From: Phoronis pallida
Taxonomy: Eukaryota; Phoronida; Phoronidae
Length of the DNA: 21,211 nt
Direction: 5' to 3'
Assembly (NCBI GenBank): GCA_028565715.1
Contig: JAOXYC010100000.1
Coordinates: 1-21,211 of the forward strand
Part shown: piece after piece, positions 19,701 to 21,211 of the stretch
How positions within the stretch are numbered: the first letter of the stretch is position 1
Layout of the letters: every line of letters begins with the position of its first letter
Translations under genes and position numbers: made by a program
The notes under the pieces: generated by a model
Told to the model about the DNA's origin: nothing
Database searches by the model: none
Seen by the model: the letters and a program-made list of their open reading frames with translations, nothing else

Positions 19701-20906
19701 TGAAATTAGCGATTGACGATCCTGGCGTGCCTAACCCTAAAGAGGCGATGACGAAACTGAATCAAAAGATTGCAGACGTCGACATCAGTGATGATAATGT
19801 CTCTGAAGTTCTCCGAATTTTTATGGAAGCCAGAAATGGAAAACCAGATGAGGTATTATGAGTTCTAAAAGATGTTCTTGAAAAAAAATTGTTTTTGCAT
19901 TCTAGCAAAAAACAGGTGACATCATACAGAAATGTTTTGTATAATAGACAACCATTTTAGTTTAATAAATTAAAATAAAACATGCTGACTCGTAACATCA
20001 ATTATTAATGCCAACATTTGTGTAATTGTACCAAGAAAATAACCAATTCATGAATACACTTGAACTTACTAATGGTAAATTTACAGTAAATAGCACTATT
20101 TTGTATTCACAAGAAAATGACATTGTGTAGATTTGAAATTTTTTGAAAAAGAAAACAATAATTAAGAATTAGCCTTTACCCTCAAGAATTCCTTTCCTTT
20201 CCAGCTATCCACAGAATTACACACTATACCATTCCAAGCGCTCAACACGACAAGTAAAGCTTCGTGTCTCGCATTCTTGTGCAATGAGTTACTAGGGAGT
20301 AGTACGGTTGTCGGGGAGATCGAAGAGGGACTTGAGAATATATCTAACCTTCGTAAAGACAAGTGGGTCGTCGAGGGAAAATTGAGAAAGTAAGATTCAA
20401 TTGACATCATTTAGAAACTTATGAAGAAGCCCAGTATTCAAATTTATTTGTTGCCATCTTTCAAAATTTTAAGAATTTAAAAATTGTATTTATATACTAG
20501 ACGTCTACGTTGTGTGTGCAAGGATGATAGCAGTGTTATCAGGCTTACTTGGGTGTTTACATGAAAGCAATAACTGATTTTCATATTATTTAGTAATGGT
20601 ATTTCCAAGGCTGCAGTGGAAGTTATGATGCTAAGAAAAGTAATTCTTCTGACGTGCCATAGTAAAGTTTTGATATTACGTACAGTATGTGCATTTTATG
20701 ATTAATGTTCTATTTTCAGACTGAAAGCCACTCATGCCAAGAAAAGTAATCGCCCTGCCTTTCCAAAGCCGCTGTGTGTCGTGTCCGAGGATAGTAACAG
20801 TGTTATGACCAATCTCAGTAGTAAGCATGGAAGTGATGACGAGGATGAGGAAAGTGGACACGAGAGCGGGGCCGAACTTGGCGAGGCTGCGGTCTCGGAT
20901 GGAGAG
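1711..20906 (+). CDS. BAZ2B: BAZ2A/BAZ2B-like chromatin remodelling subunit, 22 exons, 3' end missing
   Basis: This is the spliced gene; the exons are listed separately. The joined exons total 3552 nt, about 1184 residues, with no internal stop. Every junction is GT...AG and the phases agree throughout. Domain order: low-complexity N-terminus (1-261), coiled-coil segments (262-491), acidic serine tract (about 545-585), TAM/MBD-like domain (about 610-696), long basic helix (about 710-935), DDT (about 957-1016) and WHIM1-like segment (about 1068-1105). This order is that of BAZ2 proteins, which pair with ISWI ATPases (SNF2H) in nuclear remodelling complexes; BAZ2A/TIP5 is the NoRC subunit that silences rDNA. 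Human BAZ2B is about 2170 residues, so roughly the C-terminal half, including PHD finger and bromodomain, should follow downstream. An in-frame TAG lies directly before the chosen ATG. Invertebrates usually have one BAZ2 gene, so the symbol means family, not strict orthology to the B paralogue. Family is secure; a few exon edges are not. Confidence 0.93.
1799..4173 (+). other. Intron 1
   Basis: This is a 2.4-kb AT-rich intron. It holds a 183-bp inverted-repeat element at 2297-2479 (separate entry) and a self-complementary TA-rich patch at about 1960-2003. Otherwise I see nothing coding or structured. Confidence 0.8.
2297..2479 (+). mobile_element. MITE-like element, 183 bp, TACCGT...CGGTA ends, copy 1
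   Basis: The ends are inverted repeats. The left 25 bases and the reverse complement of the right 25 both read TACCGT-CACACCC-GGTATAAGCC, with about two mismatches. It contains no coding sequence. A second copy of the same length lies in intron 13 in the opposite orientation, and internal sequence matches as well as the ends. TA at each terminus may be a target-site duplication, which would make the core 179 bp. The transposase family is not identifiable from this. Confidence 0.8.
4174..4371 (+). CDS. BAZ2B: BAZ2 exon 2
   Basis: This encodes residues 30-95 (GSNPFAMAAQDPTG onward), a low-complexity segment rich in Ala, Met, Gly and Pro, and ends in phase 1. Acceptor is CACCTTCAG and donor is CAG|GTATGA. 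BAZ2 N-termini are similarly disordered and poorly conserved, so support comes from phase, splice sites and the GC rise relative to the introns. Confidence 0.88.
4372..5127 (+). other. Intron 2
   Basis: This is a 756-bp AT-rich intron with a short AAT microsatellite at about 4797-4815. I see nothing else of note. Confidence 0.8.
4797..4815 (+). repeat. AAT microsatellite
   Basis: About six uninterrupted ATA/AAT units lie inside intron 2. Confidence 0.9.
5128..5322 (+). CDS. BAZ2B: BAZ2 exon 3, GAEWW motif
   Basis: This encodes residues 96-160, with phase 1 at both ends. It begins GAAEWWHAATSSEHARQ. The Gly-Ala-Glu-Trp-Trp core resembles the short conserved GAEWW motif I recall from the otherwise divergent N-terminus of vertebrate BAZ2B. 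That is the best homology evidence for the N-terminal exons. Donor is AAAA|GTAAGC. Confidence 0.9.
5720..5856. mobile_element. MITE-like element, 137 bp, TACTGT ends
   Basis: The left end reads TACTGTGCACACTCGGCTAT. The reverse complement of the right end reads TACTGTACACAC, then GGCTATAACCCC after a small insertion. The layout TAC-GT-CACAC followed by a TATAA-CCC block is like the 183-bp elements at 2297 and 12067, so it is probably a diverged relative. Non-coding. Confidence 0.65.
6073..6168 (+). repeat. 28/29-bp tandem repeat, about 3.4 copies
   Basis: Units begin at 6073, 6102, 6130 and 6159 (last one partial). The unit starts GCTGGTCCAGCTATTCTGAG. Copies differ by a few substitutions and one 1-bp deletion. 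It lies inside intron 3. Confidence 0.9.
6239..6415. mobile_element. MITE-like element, 177 bp, TACCGTATTC ends
   Basis: The left end TACCGTATTCTCCCTAATAA matches the reverse complement of the right end, TACAGTATTCTGCCTAATGA, at 17 of 20 bases. It has no coding potential. The TACCGT terminus links it loosely to the other such elements in the window. Confidence 0.7.
6709..7010 (+). CDS. BAZ2B: BAZ2 exon 4, Ser/Thr-rich
   Basis: This encodes residues 161-261, entering in phase 1 and leaving in phase 0. After SFGLYGNPFMMPPYSSM comes a long Ser/Thr-rich disordered stretch. Acceptor is TTTCAG and donor is GAG|GTATTA. The low-complexity serine run is typical of BAZ2 N-terminal regions. Confidence 0.88.
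7257..7367 (+). CDS. BAZ2B: BAZ2 exon 5, acidic then helical
   Basis: This encodes residues 262-298, with phase 0 at both ends. It begins EHTRDSDDDFLAKEVLNHLK and becomes Gln/Arg/Glu-rich, probably helical. Acceptor is GGTCTCTAG and donor is CAT|GTAATT. Confidence 0.87.
7368..7692 (+). other. Intron 5
   Basis: 325 bp of AT-rich intron. I see nothing in it beyond its splice sites. Confidence 0.8.
7693..7896 (+). CDS. BAZ2B: BAZ2 exon 6, coiled coil
   Basis: This encodes residues 299-366, with phase 0 at both ends. It holds AQRELAAEMMRKRQHEQLV and a Lys/Gln-rich tail, so a helical charged segment. Acceptor is TTTGCAG and donor is CAT|GTGAGT. Confidence 0.88.
7897..8234 (+). other. Intron 6
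   Basis: 338-bp intron holding a decayed antisense tRNA-derived fragment at 8144-8206 that ends about 28 bp before the exon 7 acceptor. Confidence 0.8.
8144..8206 (-). mobile_element. tRNA-derived (SINE-like) fragment, antisense
   Basis: Read on the minus strand, this region aligns to the tRNA-like sequence at 17097-17169 from the D-arm to the T-arm. The best block is 8169-8193, where 24 of 25 bases match (the anticodon arm and variable loop, GACCGGCAATCAGG core). The T-arm box B is degraded. It is therefore an old copy of the same family, not a working tRNA gene. Confidence 0.75.
8235..8333 (+). CDS. BAZ2B: BAZ2 exon 7
   Basis: This encodes residues 367-399, with phase 0 at both ends. It begins EYESELYKKHTTESHERS and is charged, with a His/Asp cluster near the end. 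Acceptor is TTTTTTCAG and donor is CAG|GTATTA. Like exon 8, it starts with Glu-Tyr. Confidence 0.82.
8334..8701 (+). other. Intron 7
   Basis: 368-bp AT-rich intron. Nothing recognised. Confidence 0.8.
8702..8869 (+). CDS. BAZ2B: BAZ2 exon 8
   Basis: This encodes residues 400-455, with phase 0 at both ends. It begins EYLNKKKLADQIRERVQKKA (helical, basic) and then becomes Ser/Lys/Pro-rich and probably disordered. Acceptor is GTCACAG and donor is GAT|GTAAGA. Confidence 0.86.
8870..9494 (+). other. Intron 8
   Basis: 625-bp intron almost half filled by a large inverted repeat at 9149-9420. Nothing else recognised. Confidence 0.8.
9149..9420. mobile_element. Foldback (long inverted repeat) element, about 272 bp
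   Basis: The left arm begins AAATTGGCAG and the reverse complement of the right arm begins AAATTGGCAC. The arms then share blocks such as AAAGACCAATTT, CGGCC-TCAGATCC and GACCTCTGAACTA. Homology runs about 115 bases inward, to GCTCATCAC / GTGATGAGC near the centre. There is no coding capacity. It is probably a non-autonomous DNA transposon copy. Confidence 0.75.
9495..9602 (+). CDS. BAZ2B: BAZ2 exon 9, coiled coil
   Basis: This encodes residues 456-491, with phase 0 at both ends. It contains DDLREKLEAELKQQQLQLKM, with leucines spaced as in a coiled coil. Acceptor is TTTTCAAG and donor is CAG|GTAATG. Confidence 0.88.
9603..9961 (+). other. Intron 9
   Basis: 359-bp intron. Two blocks (about 9694-9761 and 9795-9835) match parts of the foldback element of intron 19, but in swapped order. 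Confidence 0.75.
9694..9835 (+). repeat. Partial copy of the intron 19 foldback repeat
   Basis: The block starting AGATGCAAG and running through CTAGTTGATTT matches the outer right arm of the element at 19130-19423. The block AAAGCTCTCAAATCACCC matches its inner arm. The two blocks are in the opposite order to that in intron 19, so this copy is rearranged or composed of two units. Confidence 0.65.
9962..10163 (+). CDS. BAZ2B: BAZ2 exon 10
   Basis: This encodes residues 492-558, entering in phase 0 and leaving in phase 1. It begins SDDKSKSKDSSRLAQALLGK, has a Pro-rich stretch, and ends in the acidic serine run EDDSGSSSDSCSS. Acceptor is TTTCAACAG and donor is CAG|GTATGT. The SD/SE clusters resemble casein kinase 2 sites and match the acidic tract that precedes the TAM domain in BAZ2B. 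Confidence 0.9.
10164..10522 (+). other. Intron 10
   Basis: 359-bp AT-rich intron. Nothing recognised. Confidence 0.8.
10523..10718 (+). CDS. BAZ2B: BAZ2 exon 11, acidic tract and start of TAM domain
   Basis: This encodes residues 559-624, entering in phase 1 and ending in phase 2. A second Ser/Asp run (SDDSGSSSDSDSSSNSES) is followed by TPGTPAKRKS, a likely nuclear localisation signal, then PPKKMKEINEEELRIPLEHG. The ELRIPLE-GW sequence across the junction to exon 12 is the N-terminal edge of the TAM domain in BAZ2 proteins. Donor is ATGG|GTATGA. Confidence 0.94.
10719..11137 (+). other. Intron 11
   Basis: 419-bp intron with a small stem of 10 perfect base pairs (10859-10868 with 10890-10899). 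The 16 bases at 10844-10859 also occur at 12885-12900, inside the intron 14 element. Confidence 0.75.
11138..11354 (+). CDS. BAZ2B: BAZ2 exon 12, TAM/MBD-like domain
   Basis: This encodes residues 624-696 and ends in phase 0. The domain reads GWRRETRIRTVGQRGIVGDV, then YYAPCGK, ISKYL, NYDFSTRVSVGDFLEL. The GW-RET-IR, GDV-YYAPCGK and VGDF blocks are diagnostic of the BAZ2 TAM domain. This MBD-like fold in BAZ2A/TIP5 binds RNA and DNA rather than methyl-CpG. The residue matching the conserved Arg of the FRSK segment in true MBDs is Lys (KILKS), which fits loss of methyl-CpG reading. Donor is AAC|GTAAGT. Confidence 0.97.
11355..11727 (+). other. Intron 12
   Basis: 373-bp AT-rich intron. Nothing recognised. 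Confidence 0.8.
11728..11983 (+). CDS. BAZ2B: BAZ2 exon 13, end of TAM region and start of basic helix
   Basis: This encodes residues 697-781, entering in phase 0 and leaving in phase 1. It begins GMVSLSEQEVQTLLNAALQR and passes into a long Lys/Glu/Gln-rich helix. In vertebrate BAZ2 proteins the segment after the TAM domain carries AT-hooks with a GRP core. Here the matching stretch is RRPAQRRAVKR, with no GRP. Acceptor is TCTTCAG and donor is AAGG|GTGAGG. Confidence 0.94.
11984..12543 (+). other. Intron 13
   Basis: 560-bp intron holding the second 183-bp MITE-like copy (12067-12249). The acceptor end has two tandem alternatives (CAGCAG, and an upstream CCTCAG at 12528). Confidence 0.8.
12067..12249 (-). 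mobile_element. MITE-like element, 183 bp, copy 2 (opposite orientation)
   Basis: Read on the minus strand it begins TACCGTACACAACTGGGTAT and runs through AAGCCCACCCTCAGGAATAT, aligning over its length to the copy at 2297-2479. Both span 183 bp between the terminal TA dinucleotides. The plus-strand left end (12067 on) is more diverged, TATCATACGCACCCCGG. Confidence 0.8.
12544..12659 (+). CDS. BAZ2B: BAZ2 exon 14, basic helix
   Basis: This encodes residues 782-820, entering in phase 1 and leaving in phase 0. It begins AEDRQKQKERFKLLRQREKQ and ends MEREVRAQQLLE, close to MEKELRAQQILE as I recall it from BAZ2B. The start at 12544 (TTACAG|CAGAGG) keeps the frame. The adjacent CAG would drop only the first Ala. 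Donor is GAG|GTAGGT. Confidence 0.92.
12710..13124. mobile_element. TIR element, 415 bp, CAGCCATTTTGTCACATA ends
   Basis: The two ends are perfect 18-base inverted repeats (CAGCCATTTTGTCACATA). Inside them, a second paired block (GTCATACATCGCTAC near the left against its reverse complement at about 12970-12984) shows that the inverted symmetry extends inward. Non-coding, so a non-autonomous DNA element. Confidence 0.8.
14081..14250. mobile_element. TIR element, about 170 bp, CATTTTGTCACA ends
   Basis: The left end AGCCATTTTGTCACAAACAT pairs with the reverse complement of the right end, TGTCATTTTGTCACATAACAT. The CATTTTGTCACA core is shared with the 415-bp element in the same intron, so the two are probably related. 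Exact borders are uncertain by a few bases. Confidence 0.7.
14263..14409. mobile_element. MITE-like element, 147 bp, TACCRTAAACTT ends
   Basis: The left end TACCATAAACTTACGGGTTA and the reverse complement of the right end, TACCGTAAACTTGCGGATTA, agree at 16 of 20 bases. It lies 12 bp after the preceding element and ends about 60 bp before exon 15. Confidence 0.72.
14469..14534 (+). CDS. BAZ2B: BAZ2 exon 15, 66 nt
   Basis: This encodes residues 821-842 (AKKRKKEEQQNQRFAEAMKK), with phase 0 at both ends. It matches the AKKKKKEE segment that follows RAQQILE in BAZ2B. Acceptor is TGTGCAG and donor is AAG|GTTTGT. Confidence 0.92.
14586..14762 (+). repeat. 45-bp tandem repeat, about four copies
   Basis: Copies start at 14586, 14631, 14676 and 14721. 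The unit contains ATAAATTTAGTTTTATTTAT flanked by GATGG and CCATC, so each copy is an imperfect hairpin. Because 45 is a multiple of three, a repetitive reading frame stays open here. It is not a protein gene. Confidence 0.93.
15380..15550 (+). repeat. 19-bp tandem repeat, nine copies
   Basis: Nine head-to-tail units of CCTAAATCTGACTAAATGT run from 15380 to 15550, with single-base variants (CTGAC/ATGAC; the last copy GTGCC). Confidence 0.95.
15967..16011 (+). CDS. BAZ2B: BAZ2 exon 16, 45 nt
   Basis: This encodes residues 843-857 (DREMKRQQAMMIKEQ), with phase 0 at both ends. It corresponds to the KEMRRQQAVLLKHQ segment I recall from BAZ2B. Acceptor is TTGTTGCAG and donor is CAG|GTGAGT. Confidence 0.92.
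16800..16888 (+). repeat. Possible retroelement 3' tail with CATCTTAC repeats
   Basis: An AATAAA-like motif (about 16858) is followed by CATCTTAC repeated three times. A short A-rich signal followed by a simple 8-bp repeat resembles the 3' end of a non-LTR retroelement or SINE. No coding part is seen upstream. Confidence 0.4.
17097..17169 (+). tRNA. tRNA-like sequence (anticodon position GGC), SINE head or pseudogene
   Basis: It folds as a 73-nt cloverleaf: a 7-bp acceptor stem (three G-U pairs), D-arm, anticodon stem TCTGA/TCAGG, 5-nt variable loop and T-stem CTGGG/CCCAG. Box A (TAGCTCAGTTGG) and box B (GGTTCAATTCC) match Pol III promoter consensus, and a run of seven T follows at 17173-17179. 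The anticodon loop CCGGCAA would present GGC (Ala). However, position 33 is C instead of the near-universal U, and the G3-U70 pair needed for alanine charging is a C-G pair. A decayed relative lies at 8144-8206. I favour a tRNA-derived repeat that may still be transcribed over a true tRNA gene. Confidence 0.55.
17173..17179 (+). terminator. T7 run, Pol III terminator-like
   Basis: Seven consecutive T follow the tRNA-like sequence by three bases, the usual place for Pol III termination. Confidence 0.5.
17429..17470 (+). CDS. BAZ2B: BAZ2 exon 17, 42 nt (possible cassette exon)
   Basis: This encodes residues 858-871 (ERERRKHMLIMVGL), with phase 0 at both ends. Acceptor is GCCGCCTAG and donor is TTG|GTACGT. 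The start resembles exon 18 (ERERRRQHLILLKAL), as if one was copied from the other. Skipping it would join KEQ directly to ERERRRQH without changing frame. From memory, human BAZ2B has a short peptide ending DMVW at this place, so it could be an old conserved small exon. Inclusion is inferred, not proven. Confidence 0.72.
17471..18374 (+). other. Intron 17
   Basis: 904-bp intron. A perfect 17-bp hairpin at 18303-18338 sits 36 bp before exon 18. Otherwise nothing recognised. Confidence 0.8.
18303..18338 (+). promoter_or_regulatory. Perfect 17-bp hairpin upstream of exon 18 acceptor
   Basis: The arm AGGAGGCACTACATATT (18303-18319) is followed by two bases and its exact reverse complement (18322-18338). 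In the pre-mRNA it would form a tight stem 36 nt before the exon 18 boundary, in the usual branch-point zone. A splicing effect is inferred only. It could instead be a tiny foldback insertion. Confidence 0.5.
18375..18440 (+). CDS. BAZ2B: BAZ2 exon 18, 66 nt
   Basis: This encodes residues 872-893 (ERERRRQHLILLKALETRKK), with phase 0 at both ends. It is nearly the ERERRRQHMMLMKAMEARKK segment of vertebrate BAZ2B. Acceptor is TGTTTCAG and donor is GAG|GTATGG. Confidence 0.95.
18441..18868 (+). other. Intron 18
   Basis: 428-bp AT-rich intron. Nothing recognised. Confidence 0.8.
18869..19009 (+). CDS. BAZ2B: BAZ2 exon 19, end of basic helix
   Basis: This encodes residues 894-940, with phase 0 at both ends. 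It has ERERLREEKTRERVMIREKK, then MEQRRMEIQMAYEMKRPVDD, matching the EQRRLELEMAKELKKP block of BAZ2B just before the DDT domain. Acceptor is GTCCTCAG and donor is AAG|GTAAAT. Confidence 0.96.
19010..19492 (+). other. Intron 19
   Basis: 483-bp intron, more than half occupied by a foldback element (19130-19423). Confidence 0.8.
19130..19423. mobile_element. Foldback element, about 294 bp
   Basis: The left arm (19130-19251) pairs with the right arm (19283-19423). Shared blocks include AAATCAACTAGAAAT, CCTTTGTTGAA, ACTTGCATCTGAGT, GGGGTGATTTGAGAGCTTT and the TCCGATA at the loop. The loop is about 31 nt. No coding capacity. Parts recur in intron 9, so it is a dispersed family. Confidence 0.82.
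19493..19852 (+). CDS. BAZ2B: BAZ2 exon 20, DDT domain
   Basis: This encodes residues 941-1060, with phase 0 at both ends, and is the longest exon in the window. It opens ALPNLDRIPGVKLPG, like the LPELPRIPGLVL of BAZ2B. The DDT domain runs from about 957 (FADTLMVFEFLHNFGEAL) to about 1016 (LAQLLKLAIDD). It is followed by DDNVSEVLRIFMEA, also conserved in BAZ2. DDT with WHIM motifs forms the surface that contacts ISWI ATPases and linker DNA. Acceptor is CATTTCAG and donor is GAG|GTATTA. There is no methionine start here; it is an internal exon. Confidence 0.98.
19853..20204 (+). other. Intron 20
   Basis: 352-bp AT-rich intron. Nothing recognised. Confidence 0.8.
20205..20389 (+). CDS. BAZ2B: BAZ2 exon 21, WHIM1-like segment
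   Basis: This encodes residues 1061-1121 and ends in phase 2. It contains KASCLAFLCNELLGSSTVVG and EIEEGLENISNLRKDKWVVE, matching KASVLAFLINELACS...EID...NLRRDKWVVEGKLRKL in BAZ2B. The first part is the WHIM1 motif that follows DDT in ISWI-partner proteins. Acceptor is TTTCCAG; donor is GTAAGA at 20390, inside the AAA codon completed by exon 22. Confidence 0.96.
20390..20719 (+). other. Intron 21
   Basis: 330-bp AT-rich intron. Nothing recognised. Confidence 0.8.
20720..20906 (+). CDS. BAZ2B: BAZ2 exon 22, acidic linker after WHIM1
   Basis: This encodes residues 1122-1184, entering in phase 2 and leaving in phase 0. It begins KLKATHAKKSNRPAFPKPLC (compare KLRIIHAKKTGKR in BAZ2B) and becomes acidic, GSDDEDEESGHESG, like the Asp/Glu-rich linker of BAZ2B after WHIM1. 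Acceptor is TATTTTCAG and donor is GAG|GTATGG. The next exon is outside the window. Confidence 0.94.
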
Positions 20907-21211
20907 GTATGGTTGTGATATAACATTTGTTTGCAGATTTTTATTGTCTAAATAGTTATTTTATTTTGAAAAGTGATTATATTTTCAGTCCTTTCTTTGT
21001 TCTTGATTCTGTGTATTCAAAAAATCACGTTTGATGCAGTATACATTAAAAGTTGGACTACTTTGATTGAGACACATCTTTGAAAATTTCCTTAATGTTT
21101 ACTTGTTTGATGGATGAGAAAACAAAATAACTTAGAAAAAGGGAATGTTTCTTCAAAACAAGATGAAACTGAGTTCTGCAAACATATTGTTTCTGAGAAA
21201 TTACTAAGAAT
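20907..21211 (+). other. Start of intron 22, cut by window edge
   Basis: 305 bp of AT-rich intron sequence with no acceptor that continues the frame. WHIM2/3, PHD finger and bromodomain exons should lie downstream. Confidence 0.75.

Overview
The window is eukaryotic and carries one large, intron-rich gene on the + strand, running off the right edge. I joined 22 coding exons (1711 to 20906) by GT...AG boundaries and reading-phase continuity. Together they give the first ~1184 residues of a BAZ2-type chromatin-remodelling subunit (BAZ2A/TIP5, BAZ2B; fly Toutatis). In order it has a Met/Ala/Gly-rich and Ser/Thr-rich N-terminus, charged coiled-coil exons, an acidic serine tract, a TAM/MBD-like domain, a long Lys/Arg/Glu/Gln helical region, a DDT domain and a WHIM1-like segment. 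The PHD finger and bromodomain expected at the C-terminus lie beyond the window. No other protein gene can be supported on either strand.

The organism looks like an invertebrate animal, possibly a lophotrochozoan such as a mollusc. A single protein carries features shared with both vertebrate paralogues, introns are AT-rich and mostly 0.25-2.4 kb, and they hold many short inverted-repeat elements. The taxon is a guess.

Layout: 1-1710 is upstream sequence with no clear promoter. Exons 1-4 (1711-7010) encode the N-terminus and are separated by long introns. Exons 5-9 (7257-9602) are all phase 0 and encode coiled coil. Exons 10-12 (9962-11354) give the acidic tract and TAM domain. Exons 13-19 (11728-19009) give the long basic helix, including very short exons of 66, 45, 42 and 66 nt. 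Exons 20-22 (19493-20906) give DDT, WHIM1 and an acidic linker.

The introns are rich in non-autonomous repeats. These include a family of elements ending in TACCGT-like termini (two 183-bp copies in opposite orientation plus three shorter relatives), two elements with CATTTTGTCACA termini, two large foldbacks in introns 8 and 19, tandem arrays with 19-, 28/29- and 45-bp units, and a tRNA-like sequence in intron 16 with a decayed antisense relative in intron 6. I see no CRISPR, operon or evidently new multi-gene system. The most interesting local features are the 42-nt exon 17, which resembles the exon after it; a perfect 17-bp hairpin just before the exon 18 splice acceptor; and the repeat content of these introns.
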